The position numbers were made by a program, and so were the translations under genes. A DNA stretch of 64,000 nt from the NCBI GenBank assembly GCA_902614915.1, contig CACMMX010000006.1, positions 20,267-84,266 of the forward strand, written 5' to 3'. Below, piece after piece: positions 49,016 through 58,919 of this stretch. Under the pieces are notes generated by a model that did no database searches, was not told the origin of the DNA, and saw only the letters and a program-made list of their open reading frames with translations. Origin of the DNA: an uncultured Cryomorphaceae bacterium. Its GTDB lineage: Bacteria > Bacteroidota > Bacteroidia > Flavobacteriales > Schleiferiaceae. The first letter of the stretch is position 1. The number at the start of each line of letters is the position of its first letter.

Positions 49016-51796
49016 TTACTGAACTAATTGCGCCCATAGTGTATCAATAAGGTGTTCGGCCTTGCGCTTGCTGAAATCTTCAATCTGATAGCGACAAGAG
49101 GTTCCTGTAGCTACAATGACCTCGCCTTCAAAAGTTTCAATTTTCGGAAGCAGTATCAATTCTGCCATTTTTTTACTCATTTTATAATTTTCTTGTTTCA
49201 TACCATATGACCCTGCCATACCGCAGCAACTGCTTTTCACTCGGTCAACCTTGGCACCCAGCAGAAGTTGTAATACGTATGCTGTGTCACCTGCGCTCTC
49301 TAAACTTTTCTGATGGCAATGTACATGAAGTAATATTTCCTTTTTGTAAGGTTCAAATACTCCTGTGGGTACGGTAATTCGTGGTAGTTCGTCTGCTAAA
49401 AACTTATCAATGGTTGAAATTTTCTGTTGGAGTATCCAAGGCTTATGCTTGGGCAATAATCGTGGAAATTCATCTATCGCACCTAGAACGGCACTCGCCT
49501 CTAAACCTATAATTGGGGCGCCGTCTACTGCTATAACCGCTTTTCGAAGTTTATTAATAGCTTCCTCTGCAATTATCTTTGCCTCAAGGAGAAAACCGGC
49601 GCTCAGTGCAGCCCGCCCGCTCGGACTGCAGATTATTGCAGGATTATACCCTAAAGTGGTTAGGACATCTAGGGTTTTTCCTACCAGTAGAGGTTCTTGT
49701 GCCTCGGTGAATTCGTCTACCCAAATAAGTACTGGACGTTTTTGACCAATGATTTGATTTACAGAATAGTGTTTTTTGTAAGCCCGCATATAGGTCGGTG
49801 GTGCAATGCTAGGTATCGATCTTTTAGGATGAATACCCATTATCTTTTTGCTTACAAAAGATTTTAAAACCATATTCATTAGGCGGTAGAGTGATTGGAA
49901 TTTCAAACTTTTATGAAAGGAAGCAAAGGCGCGGTCACCTATACTTCGCATTGCTCTATTTTGATAGAGATATTCAGATTTCATTGCAGCCATGTCTACT
50001 CCGGAAGGACATTCTTTCGTACATCCTTTACAGCCGACACAATGTTGCATTGCTTCTCCCAATTCTGGAGCTTTAAATCCATCGATGCTGCGTTCGGTCA
50101 ATACACTGCGTAGAACGTTTGCGCGTCCTCGCGTGCTGTCCCACTCGTCACGAGAAGCCATATAGGAGGGGCACATGAGTGCTCCAGTGAAAGGTAATCG
50201 TCTGCAATCCCCTGAACCATTACATTTCTCCACAGCCCTCAAAAATCCGCCTTCTTCAGCAAATGGGAATTGGGTATTGAGAGTGGGTTCTTCCCTATCG
50301 ACTTCGTACCGTAAGTCTTCTTTCATCGGTTTCGAATGAACTATTTTGCCTGGATTGAATATGTTTTGTGGATCCCAGGCTTTCTTGAAACTTTCCATCC
50401 AAGTATAGACTTCTGGGCCGTAAAAGTCCTTTATAAAGGCTGCACGTATGCGACCGTCACCGTGTTCACCGGACAAGGATCCGCGGTATTTTTTCACCAA
50501 TTTTGCGCTAGCATTGCTGATATCGTTGAGCAGCTTAACCCCTTCTGAAGTCTTGAGATTGAGGATAGGTCGAAGATGCAATTCCCCTGCACCTGCATGT
50601 GCATAATAAACACTTTTCTGGCCGAAGCTTTGCATTAATTCATCAAACTCTCGGATGTAGTCTTGCAGTACCTCTATTCGCACCGCAGTATCTTCAACAC
50701 AAGCTATAGGTTTCGCATCTCCCGGTATATTGGAGAGCAAGCCTAATCCCGCGGCTCGAAGCTTCCAAACTTTATCGCTTTTGGTATCAAATAATTCGAT
50801 TCGCGCATAGCTAATCTCACAGTGTAGCGAGTTTAGTGCCTGCCTTAACTCTTCTTTAGATTGACCACGAACTTCAACTAATAAGATTGCTTCGGGATCT
50901 CCTTGAATAAAATCTCGGTAGGTTGAATATTCCTTACTGTAACGAGTACATTCTAGGATTATGCGGTCCATCAATTCAAGTTGATAAGGTTTGCATACCA
51001 TAAGTTTCGGTGTGGCTCTCATGGCATCATTTATACTATGGTAATGTAGTGCAACAACTGCAACTTTAGGGGGTGGCAACGGTTCTAAGGCTACTCGTAT
51101 TTTAGTGGTAACGCCCAGGGTTCCCTCTGAGCCACAAAGCACTTGTAACAGAGCATCTGGAGATGAGCCGATTAGATCAATAGCGTAGCCTGTATTGCGG
51201 CGGTGAATATCAGGGTCCGGAAAATATTGCGCGAGGTTTTTTTCAGACCAAGCAATAGACCACTTTTCAATCCATTTTTCAACTGCCTTTGGAATTTTTC
51301 TTATTCCGTCTGAGTTGATTGCACCTATGGCACGTAATACGCCATCTGCTGTCACGAGCTCTAGACCAAGTAATTTTTCTCTTGTAGTGCCGTAGTAAAT
51401 CGATGTTGAACCAGAACTATTGTTTCCTACCATGCCGCCGAGCATGCATCGGTTGGATGTGGATGTATTGGGTCCAAAAAATAGTCCATAATCTTTTAAA
51501 TGATGATTTAGTTCATCTCTTATAACTCCTGGTTGTATTTCTGCCCAACGCTCCTCAATATTAACGTGTAAAATGGTATTCATGAATCGTCCAGTATCCA
51601 ATACGGTTCCATTACCTACTACTTGACCAGCTAGCGAAGTGCCCGCAGCGCGCGGAATAATTCTAACCCCGCTTGTAACAAGTGCAATGATTTCTTCAGC
51701 CGATTTTGGAAACTTCACCGCTTGAGGTACTTCCTGATAAATGGAAGCATCTTGCGCATAAGAACGCTGAAGTAATTCTTTACTAGGCTTAGTCAT
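49016..51796 (-). CDS. FAD-binding oxidase/D-lactate dehydrogenase-like protein with C-terminal 4Fe-4S domain
   Basis: GNNSSGSTSIYYG; GSEGTLGVTTKI; SGEHGDGRIR; CVGCKGCTKECPSGVDM; HCHQKSLES...CCGMAGSYG. Confidence 0.92.
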   Translation of the reverse strand: MTKPSKELLQRSYAQDASIYQEVPQAVKFPKSAEEIIALVTSGVRIIPRAAGTSLAGQVVGNGTVLDTGRFMNTILHVNIEERWAEIQPGVIRDELNHHLKDYGLFFGPNTSTSNRCMLGGMVGNNSSGSTSIYYGTTREKLLGLELVTADGVLRAIGAINSDGIRKIPKAVEKWIEKWSIAWSEKNLAQYFPDPDIHRRNTGYAIDLIGSSPDALLQVLCGSEGTLGVTTKIRVALEPLPPPKVAVVALHYHSINDAMRATPKLMVCKPYQLELMDRIILECTRYSKEYSTYRDFIQGDPEAILLVEVRGQSKEELRQALNSLHCEISYARIELFDTKSDKVWKLRAAGLGLLSNIPGDAKPIACVEDTAVRIEVLQDYIREFDELMQSFGQKSVYYAHAGAGELHLRPILNLKTSEGVKLLNDISNASAKLVKKYRGSLSGEHGDGRIRAAFIKDFYGPEVYTWMESFKKAWDPQNIFNPGKIVHSKPMKEDLRYEVDREEPTLNTQFPFAEEGGFLRAVEKCNGSGDCRRLPFTGALMCPSYMASRDEWDSTRGRANVLRSVLTERSIDGFKAPELGEAMQHCVGCKGCTKECPSGVDMAAMKSEYLYQNRAMRSIGDRAFASFHKSLKFQSLYRLMNMVLKSFVSKKIMGIHPKRSIPSIAPPTYMRAYKKHYSVNQIIGQKRPVLIWVDEFTEAQEPLLVGKTLDVLTTLGYNPAIICSPSGRAALSAGFLLEAKIIAEEAINKLRKAVIAVDGAPIIGLEASAVLGAIDEFPRLLPKHKPWILQQKISTIDKFLADELPRITVPTGVFEPYKKEILLHVHCHQKSLESAGDTAYVLQLLLGAKVDRVKSSCCGMAGSYGMKQENYKMSKKMAELILLPKIETFEGEVIVATGTSCRYQIEDFSKRKAEHLIDTLWAQLVQ

Positions 51797-51814
51797 GGAT
51801 ATCCAACGGATTTT

Positions 51815-53011
51815 TCAAACCATAAAGTTATCAGTCAGCTGACCTTCCCCTAATTGAGCGTTGCCAGAATTCAGGTGGCGTAACAACGGACAAGGCCTGT
51901 ATCTGTCATCACCGTAATGCTCGTGACAAAGATTTAAAATTTCTAGTACTTGGTTCCATCCTATTTCACCCCCCCATTGGATAGGCCCTTTGGGATAATT
52001 TACCCCTTTTATCATTGCAAGATCGACATTTTCCGGAGCGGTAATTCCTTGCCACACGGTATCCAACGCTTCATTGATAATGAGGCATATGATTCTCTCC
52101 ACAATTTTTTCGCCCAACTTAGGGTCTATTTCGGCTTTATTTTGTGCTTCTGTGGCTGCATTAATTCCTGAAGCATAATTATAAAATCCACGGCCCGATT
52201 TGCGACCTAAAAGTCCTGATTCTTTCAAGCGTTTTTGAGTGATTGACGGGCGAAACCTTGGGTCATAATAGAATTGCCTCCAAACAGTTTCAGTTACGGT
52301 ATAATTTACATCATGACCAATCAAATCAGTAAGCTCAAACGGGCCCATTCTAAAGCCAACAGATTTTACTGCTGCGTCAATTTCGGCGACGCTCGCCACA
52401 CCCTCTTCATATAATTTAATGGCTTCGCTGTAAAACGGACGAGCTACTTTATTCACTATAAAACCAGGAGTATCTTTGGCTATAACGGGTACTTTACCCC
52501 AACTATTCATCAAGGGTTCCATAGTATCAGTAAAATCACGACTGCTTTGAATTCCAGGCACAATTTCCACTAGAGGCATCAAGGGTGCTGGGTTGAAAAA
52601 ATGCAGCCCTCCAAATCGATTGGGATGCTTCAAATCGCTTGATAACGCTGCGATACTTAGGCTCGAGGTATTGGTGCATAACCATGCGTCTTTTGCAATT
52701 AAAGGCTCTACCTTAGCATATAGGGCTTTTTTGACTTCAACGTTTTCAATTACCGCCTCAATGACTATATCAGCCTCTTTTATAGCATGGATATTCTTGG
52801 ACCATGTCATTTTAGCTAGCGTAGATTTTTTGTCACTTTCACTCATTCTTCCTTTTTCAACGAATCGAGCAAATATGCTTTCAATGGAAGACTTGCTTTG
52901 CTCAATAGCATCCAGGAAGCTGTCATAATACACTACTTGGCAACTATTCTGTGCCGCAATTTGTCCAATACCGGTGCCCATAACTCCGGCTCCTAAAACA
53001 GCTACTTTCAT
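51815..53011 (-). CDS. 3-hydroxyacyl-CoA dehydrogenase (PaaH/PaaC-like)
   Basis: VAVLGAGVMGTGIGQIAAQ; LHFFNPAPLMPLVEIV; DTPGFIVNKVARPFY. Confidence 0.9.
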   Translation of the reverse strand: MKVAVLGAGVMGTGIGQIAAQNSCQVVYYDSFLDAIEQSKSSIESIFARFVEKGRMSESDKKSTLAKMTWSKNIHAIKEADIVIEAVIENVEVKKALYAKVEPLIAKDAWLCTNTSSLSIAALSSDLKHPNRFGGLHFFNPAPLMPLVEIVPGIQSSRDFTDTMEPLMNSWGKVPVIAKDTPGFIVNKVARPFYSEAIKLYEEGVASVAEIDAAVKSVGFRMGPFELTDLIGHDVNYTVTETVWRQFYYDPRFRPSITQKRLKESGLLGRKSGRGFYNYASGINAATEAQNKAEIDPKLGEKIVERIICLIINEALDTVWQGITAPENVDLAMIKGVNYPKGPIQWGGEIGWNQVLEILNLCHEHYGDDRYRPCPLLRHLNSGNAQLGEGQLTDNFMV

Positions 53012-53012
53012 C

Positions 53013-53783
53013 TTATTCTCCTTTGAATTCAGGTGTACGCTTCTCTAAGAATGCTTGAACACCTTCGTTAAAATCATATGTTTTTCCAGCACGAACTTGA
53101 AGGGTCTGTTCAAAGTGTAACTGTTCTTGTAAATCATTGACGTAAGATTTATTTAGTGCCATCTTTGTTAAGGCTAAACCTTTTGTTGGCATTTGGGCCA
53201 TTTTAAGGGCTAAGGCATGTACTTTGCTTGGGTAGTCCTCTTCGCTGAAAACCTGATATAGCATCCCCATTTGAAGGGCTTGATGGGCATGCACTTTATC
53301 CCCGGTCATCATTAATGCACTGGCACGTTGGAATCCCACCAACCTTGGAAGGGTAAAGGTCCCGCCGCTATCTGGAATTAAGCCAATCTTACTAAACGCT
53401 TGAATAAAACTTGCTTTTTCGTGAGCCACTATAATATCACAAGCTAGCGCGATGTTGGCTCCAGCGCCTGCTGCTACGCCATTAACAGCTGCTATTACTG
53501 GCTTAGCTAATTTTCGAATGGCTTGAATAATAGGGTTGTAATGTTCGCTGACTATGGTACCGAGATCAGGTCCATTGGAATCCATAACTTCAGATAAATC
53601 TTGGCCCGCACAAAATGCTTTCCCGTTTCCGGTAATCAAAACACAGCGTATCTGTGCATCTTCGGCGGCTTCTTTTAAGGCGCTATGTACACCCAAAGCA
53701 AGCTCTCGATTGAATGAATTAAATTTATCAGGTCTATTAAAAGTGATGGTTAAAACACCATTTGCGATGTTGGTTTGTAGCAT
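53013..53783 (-). CDS. Enoyl-CoA hydratase/isomerase, PaaG-like
   Basis: GNGKAFCAGQDLSEV; AAVNGVAAGAGANIALACDIIVA; GLIPDSGGTFTLPRLVG. Confidence 0.9.
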   Translation of the reverse strand: MLQTNIANGVLTITFNRPDKFNSFNRELALGVHSALKEAAEDAQIRCVLITGNGKAFCAGQDLSEVMDSNGPDLGTIVSEHYNPIIQAIRKLAKPVIAAVNGVAAGAGANIALACDIIVAHEKASFIQAFSKIGLIPDSGGTFTLPRLVGFQRASALMMTGDKVHAHQALQMGMLYQVFSEEDYPSKVHALALKMAQMPTKGLALTKMALNKSYVNDLQEQLHFEQTLQVRAGKTYDFNEGVQAFLEKRTPEFKGE

Positions 53784-53849
53784 ACCTCTTAGGTTTACCT
53801 ACAAGGTAATGTACCTTGACTAATTCGTCAACCCAAAATTAAGACAGTT

Positions 53850-54857
53850 TTACAAGACAATTGAACGCATCATGGCTTCCATTTCAAGGACAACGTTCCG
53901 CTTTTTAGCGGTAGGGCCATACAAGAGACTCTCTACGGTTAAAACTCGATTGTTCTTCTCGTCATAGATGGTATAGGATAGAAACGGACCACCCATAAAG
54001 TCGTTTTCCATTCTCCATAAACCTCGCGTTTCAAGAGCAAACATTCCACTGATTTCTGTAGTCTCCGTTGATGGTGGAATGAGTAATTCCGTTTTCATAT
54101 AAGAGCCTTCAAGGGTGCCCTCAAAGTATTTCTTTCCTATACTGTCTCGGTGAGCAATAATGTCGTCCTTACTTACTATACCTTCGGTCATTGGTCGCTC
54201 GCTTACCATAATGTATTGGATAGTTTTCACCGTTTTTGTCGCAAAAATCTTAAGGTTTTCTATATCTAGAGTAGGGTCAAATCCTTTATGAAGTAACATC
54301 TTTTTGATACCAATCTTTTTTAGGTTCTCGTGAGTATATACATAGGCGCTTTTTTTCAATCTACCTTGAATAACTGACATATCATGCTCTTTGAATACAT
54401 GGATAATTTGCTTGGCGCTTCCTTTGATTTCTTTAACGAGTTCGTTTTCACTTTTGGCGGTAATCCTGACAATTCGTTGCGGACGTGACCGCAAGTCCTT
54501 TTGAATTTTTACAAAAGAGGTATCACTTTTTTCAACCCACATTATACTTTTCGTCTTTTGCAAAATCCTGTTCACCTCTTTGGGTTCTACGCGCGAAGCG
54601 TCAAAATAGGCTTCTGATTGAGGAAGGCCCTCTTGATCCGCTAAATACAATTCTCTAAACGCTTCTCCTGCTGGGCCAATCCAAAGTTCATCAGGCATCA
54701 CCAAAAGCAATTCACTGTGCGTTCCACTTGAAGGAGGTAAAATCCTTGTATCTTTTTTGGTGCCATCGGGGTTTGTTTCCGTGGTGCTACATCCTAAAAG
54801 AAGGAAGAGAAATAAAAAAAAGCGACCATGAATAATTCTTGGTTTCATGAAGATCAA
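53850..54857 (-). CDS. DUF4837 family lipoprotein
   Basis: LLGCSTTETNP lipobox; SSGTHSELLLVMPDELW; GPFLSYTIYDEKNNRV. Confidence 0.8.
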   Translation of the reverse strand: MIFMKPRIIHGRFFLFLFLLLGCSTTETNPDGTKKDTRILPPSSGTHSELLLVMPDELWIGPAGEAFRELYLADQEGLPQSEAYFDASRVEPKEVNRILQKTKSIMWVEKSDTSFVKIQKDLRSRPQRIVRITAKSENELVKEIKGSAKQIIHVFKEHDMSVIQGRLKKSAYVYTHENLKKIGIKKMLLHKGFDPTLDIENLKIFATKTVKTIQYIMVSERPMTEGIVSKDDIIAHRDSIGKKYFEGTLEGSYMKTELLIPPSTETTEISGMFALETRGLWRMENDFMGGPFLSYTIYDEKNNRVLTVESLLYGPTAKKRNVVLEMEAMMRSIVL

Positions 54858-54913
54858 TTATAGTGAGGAGAAAGCGTCAAAAAACAGACCGTTAGATGAT
54901 ATATTCAAAATCA

Positions 54914-55996
54914 CTAGGGAATGATTGTATTGATAATGTTCCACATATCATTGTGCATTTGTAAGGCGCCGTTCATTCCGCTTCCAGCTTCGCCCATTCT
55001 TATAATCACTAAACCCTTACTCGGCACAATATCTATTATTTGTCCATTTTTACCAAGCGCAGCGTAAAGATCTAAAGGACCGTTTGGCAGCAGTGAGGTG
55101 TTGAATCTTGTGGGTAAACCGGGAAAAACGATAGAGTTTTGACCATTTAACCACCATAGATACCCGTATGAGGGGTTGAGATTTTGAGAACTGGTGCATA
55201 GCTGCTGCAAATAATTTTGATCATAAAGTAATGTGTCCGAATTCCAAACCCCTTTATTTAACATAAGCAAACCAAATCTAGCCATACTTCGAGCATTACT
55301 CCAATAGACCTTATTGTACCCTTGATTATACCATTGACCGATCATACCAATGTGATTTCCAATTTTAGAGTCGGTATACTGATTATAACTTACTCCAGTT
55401 GCATTGATGACAATATTTTCAAGAAGTGTATAGGCCGCGTTGTGATAGAACCATTGACCTCCAGGATTAGATTTAAAATTTAAACAAGTATCTAGGGTGC
55501 AATCTAAATCAGATACTAAATAATTCAATCCGGTTGTCATGGTTAGGTGATGACGAATTTTCACCTCTTCTTCTTGTGTTAAAGTCATATTCGACCAACC
55601 GGGTCCTAAAAAATCAGCACTAGGTTCATTGATATTTAAAAAACCTTCTTCTTGTGCTTTTCCGACAAGGAAAGAAGTAATAGTTTTCCCTGCAGATGCC
55701 CAATACCACATGGAACTTGAATTGAAAGCACTGCCGCTAACAGCTTGTCCAAAATACTCTTCAATAACCATTTTACCGTCTTTTAAGACAATAAATGCTC
55801 TAGTATTTGAAGAATCTAAAAAGTCAATAAGTGTTGTTATTTCATCCGAATTCCAACCCAGATCTTGAGCGGAGGTATCAGCCCATGTGTTTCCGGATTT
55901 AGGAGGGAAGTACATAACGTTCACCGGCGGCGGTTTTGGCCCGTTGGGCTTGCAAGCCGCCAAAAAAAGTAACAATACGAGATATTTAGGATACAT
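54914..55996 (-). CDS. Serine hydrolase, beta-lactamase family
   Basis: SxxK in WYWASAGKTITSF; Y-x-N-like WFYHNAAYTLLENI. Confidence 0.88.
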   Translation of the reverse strand: MYPKYLVLLLFLAACKPNGPKPPPVNVMYFPPKSGNTWADTSAQDLGWNSDEITTLIDFLDSSNTRAFIVLKDGKMVIEEYFGQAVSGSAFNSSSMWYWASAGKTITSFLVGKAQEEGFLNINEPSADFLGPGWSNMTLTQEEEVKIRHHLTMTTGLNYLVSDLDCTLDTCLNFKSNPGGQWFYHNAAYTLLENIVINATGVSYNQYTDSKIGNHIGMIGQWYNQGYNKVYWSNARSMARFGLLMLNKGVWNSDTLLYDQNYLQQLCTSSQNLNPSYGYLWWLNGQNSIVFPGLPTRFNTSLLPNGPLDLYAALGKNGQIIDIVPSKGLVIIRMGEAGSGMNGALQMHNDMWNIINTIIP

Positions 55997-56032
55997 AACT
56001 ATAAGATACTATTCTTTATAATATAGAAGAGT

Positions 56033-57328
56033 TTAAAGTCTTCTCGGATAAACTATAATTCGCTGGCCTATTTGAATTATATCACTTCTTAATCCATTCC
56101 AACGTTTAATCTCACTCACTCGAACACCATATTTACCTGCAATATGACCAAGCGTTTCACCGCTTTTTACCCGGTGTACTGTCCGCTCATTCATCTGGGT
56201 TAAATCGGGTATATTGCTGGCGCGTGCCTCAAAGTAAGTGTCTGCTATTTTATAGATAGAATCTTGATTCATACGGAAGTGATTCGCAGCACTTTTGGGC
56301 AGGCTTAAAAAATAATTTTGACCACTGATTACAGGTACAATCTTGTATTTGTACTGCGGATTTAAGAATTCCATCAAAGCTTCGTCAACACCCAATTCTT
56401 CCTGTACCTGCTTGAAATGCAGTTGCTTTGTAATGCGTACCGTATCAGTTTCCATATAGTAAACTTGAATATCAGCTGGACCAATCCCGTACAAATGACC
56501 ATATTCCATGGCATAGGTTGCAGCTATAAAGAGCGGCACATAAGCTGAGGTTTCTCTGGGAAGAAACGGACGAATTTCCCAGTAGGAAGTTTTGCCGCCG
56601 CTGCGACGAATCGCTTTTCTTACATTGCCGGGCCCAGAATTGTAAGCAGCTAGAACGAGGTTCCAATCTTCAAAGACATCGTACATTTTTAACATGTATT
56701 GGCAGGCCGCCTCTGTGCTTTTTAATGGGTCATTACGGTCGTCCACATAGCTATTTACTTTGAGGTCATAGAGTTTCCCTGTTCCGTACATGAACTGCCA
56801 CAAACCAGTTGCGCCAACATAAGATCGTGCTTTGGGGTTGAGTGCGCTTTCAACCACTGCTAGGTACTTGATTTCAAGCGGCATATCGTATTTATCCAAA
56901 TGCTCCTCAAACATAGGGAAGTAGTACTGACCGTGTGCCATCATTCGGGAAAGACGTGCAGTACCGTATTTGAGATAACGCTCTAAATAACGCTTCACAA
57001 CTGGATTGTAGGCCATTTCAAAAGGAGTACGTGCGTCCAATTCTGACATGTAGTGTTCGAAGACGCTATCCGTAAGTGGCAATGAAGAGCCGGTGTCAAC
57101 CTCGGGCAGGTTTTGGAAGGCGAACATGAGGTGATCACTGTCTAATCTTGCTAAACGTTGGTCTAAATTGTAAAGGGCAGCAGAATCTAAATCTGTTGTA
57201 GGCCATTCAATAGAGTCAGAAAGAGCAGAAGATGAACCTACTTGCATTCTTTGCCCAAAAATAGGCATGGACAGAACACTAGCGAATACGAGAAATAATA
57301 CACGCATTTTTATTGCTTTTGAATCCAT
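56033..57328 (-). CDS. Lytic transglycosylase (MltD-like SLT) with LysM domain
   Basis: AVVESALNPKARSYVGATGLWQFMYGTG; LAAYNSGPGNVRKAI; C-terminal HRVKSGETLGHIAGKYGV. Confidence 0.93.
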   Translation of the reverse strand: MDSKAIKMRVLFLVFASVLSMPIFGQRMQVGSSSALSDSIEWPTTDLDSAALYNLDQRLARLDSDHLMFAFQNLPEVDTGSSLPLTDSVFEHYMSELDARTPFEMAYNPVVKRYLERYLKYGTARLSRMMAHGQYYFPMFEEHLDKYDMPLEIKYLAVVESALNPKARSYVGATGLWQFMYGTGKLYDLKVNSYVDDRNDPLKSTEAACQYMLKMYDVFEDWNLVLAAYNSGPGNVRKAIRRSGGKTSYWEIRPFLPRETSAYVPLFIAATYAMEYGHLYGIGPADIQVYYMETDTVRITKQLHFKQVQEELGVDEALMEFLNPQYKYKIVPVISGQNYFLSLPKSAANHFRMNQDSIYKIADTYFEARASNIPDLTQMNERTVHRVKSGETLGHIAGKYGVRVSEIKRWNGLRSDIIQIGQRIIVYPRRL

Positions 57329-58668
57329 TCCGCCATGGCAAGTGTATCCATATCGGAACCATTTGCACCCATGACTTGGAGACCTATCGGCAAACCGTCT
57401 GAATCCACTCCAATAGGTATACTAACGGCAGGAGTTCCAGCAATATTGGCTTGAACGGTGAAAATATCTTCTAAATAATTAACTGTAGGGTCCGACACTT
57501 CTCGTCCGAGCTCAAAGGCTGTTGATGGCGTCGTTGGGCATAACAAAACATCAAATTCAGATAATGTTTTGTCCGTCCAGTCTTTTACCATACGGCGAAC
57601 TGCTTGGGCTTTACCAAAATAGGCATCGTAATATCCAGCGCTCAAAACAAACGTCCCTAACATAATTCTCCGTTGTACTTCTTTACCAAAACCTGCACTA
57701 CGGCTCTTTTTGTATACGCTTTGAAGGTCGCTTACATCTTCAGCACGAAATCCTGCATGGACTCCGTCAAAACGAGCAAGATTTGAACTAGCCTCTGCGG
57801 TGGTTAAAATGTAATAGACAGGAACCAACGCATCCAATAATTCAAATTCTACAGGCTCCACTTCACACCCGGCGTTTTCGAGCAATTCTAATTGTGCTTG
57901 GAAGGCTTTTTTGATACTTGCATCAATCTCCGGATGGTCCACCGCAGTTTTCAGGTAGGCCACCTTTTTTGGGGCTTCCTGAGTCGCTGGAGCCATTGGT
58001 GTTTGTATGGCAGTAGCGTCAAAATTGTCTGCACCAGCCATAACTTCCATGACCTTTGCTGCATCTGAAATATTACTAGAGAATGGCCCAATCTGATCAA
58101 AGCTTGACGCATAGGCAATTAATCCATGACGGCTAATTCTTCCATAAGAAGGTTTAAACCCAATAGTTCCGGTAAATGCTGCGGGTTGGCGGATAGAACC
58201 GCCCGTATCTGAACCCAACGCCACATGACATAGACCTGCAGCAACTGCCGCGGCAGAACCGCCACTTGAGCCCCCTGGCACTTTAGTGGGGTCAATAGGG
58301 TTTTTTACCGCGCCATAAGCTGAATTTTCATTGGATGAACCCATTGCAAATTCATCGCAATTTGTTCGCCCAATAAAAACAGCATCCTCTTTGAGTAGTC
58401 GCTCAACGGCTGTTGCAGAAAATTGGCTTTCAAACCCCTCAAGAATTTTTGATGCAGCACTGACTTTATGACCGCGGTAACAGATGTTATCCTTTAGAGC
58501 GATTACCATTCCAGCGAGCTTGCCTGCCTTTCCTTCAGAGATCTTTAGGTCTATTATTTTGGCCTGCTCAAGAGCCTCATCACCCCATACTTCTAAAAAA
58601 ATATTCAGGTCTTTAGTCCGCTCAATTTTGGATAAAAACTCTTGTACCGCTTGTGCAGTGCTGTTCAT
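57310..58668 (-). CDS. gatA: Asp-tRNA(Asn)/Glu-tRNA(Gln) amidotransferase subunit A
   Basis: GMVIALKDNICYRG; VPGGSSGGSAAAVAAG; LGSDTGGSIRQPAAFTG. Confidence 0.95.
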   Translation of the reverse strand: MNSTAQAVQEFLSKIERTKDLNIFLEVWGDEALEQAKIIDLKISEGKAGKLAGMVIALKDNICYRGHKVSAASKILEGFESQFSATAVERLLKEDAVFIGRTNCDEFAMGSSNENSAYGAVKNPIDPTKVPGGSSGGSAAAVAAGLCHVALGSDTGGSIRQPAAFTGTIGFKPSYGRISRHGLIAYASSFDQIGPFSSNISDAAKVMEVMAGADNFDATAIQTPMAPATQEAPKKVAYLKTAVDHPEIDASIKKAFQAQLELLENAGCEVEPVEFELLDALVPVYYILTTAEASSNLARFDGVHAGFRAEDVSDLQSVYKKSRSAGFGKEVQRRIMLGTFVLSAGYYDAYFGKAQAVRRMVKDWTDKTLSEFDVLLCPTTPSTAFELGREVSDPTVNYLEDIFTVQANIAGTPAVSIPIGVDSDGLPIGLQVMGANGSDMDTLAMAEWIQKQ

Positions 58669-58686
58669 AGGTGAAAGGCTTTTAGC

Positions 58687-58866
58687 TTATTCCTTTGAAT
58701 CGTCCTTCATTTCGTCTTCAGCCACACCGTCTTTAAATTCTTTTACGCCACGACCTAGGCCACGCATTAGCTCAGGAATCTTGCGACCACCGAACAATAG
58801 CAATACGACTACAAGAATCAAGATCATTTGGTTGGGACCCATAATACCTAGAAATGCTGTGCTCAT
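58687..58866 (-). CDS. tatA: Twin-arginine translocase subunit TatA/E (59 aa; absent from the supplied ORF track)
   Basis: Translation MSTAFLGIMGPNQMILILVVVLLLFGGRKIPELMRGLGRGVKEFKDGVAEDEMKDDSKE, canonical TatA FGG.KIPEL..GLG.G...FK. Confidence 0.95.
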   Translation of the reverse strand: MSTAFLGIMGPNQMILILVVVLLLFGGRKIPELMRGLGRGVKEFKDGVAEDEMKDDSKE

Positions 58867-58919
58867 TTGCTTCTATTTTGAAGGACTAAAATACCGATTT
58901 TTTACCGGATAACCCGCGG

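Noticed and set aside
49365-50548. Several plus-strand ORFs opposite the FAD/4Fe-4S oxidase
   Set aside because: Shadow ORFs of a well-supported gene with no recognisable domains.
299-55996. Two beta-lactamase-fold proteins as antibiotic resistance genes
   Set aside because: Both look like general serine hydrolases (class C fold family); the sequence alone does not support beta-lactam hydrolysis.
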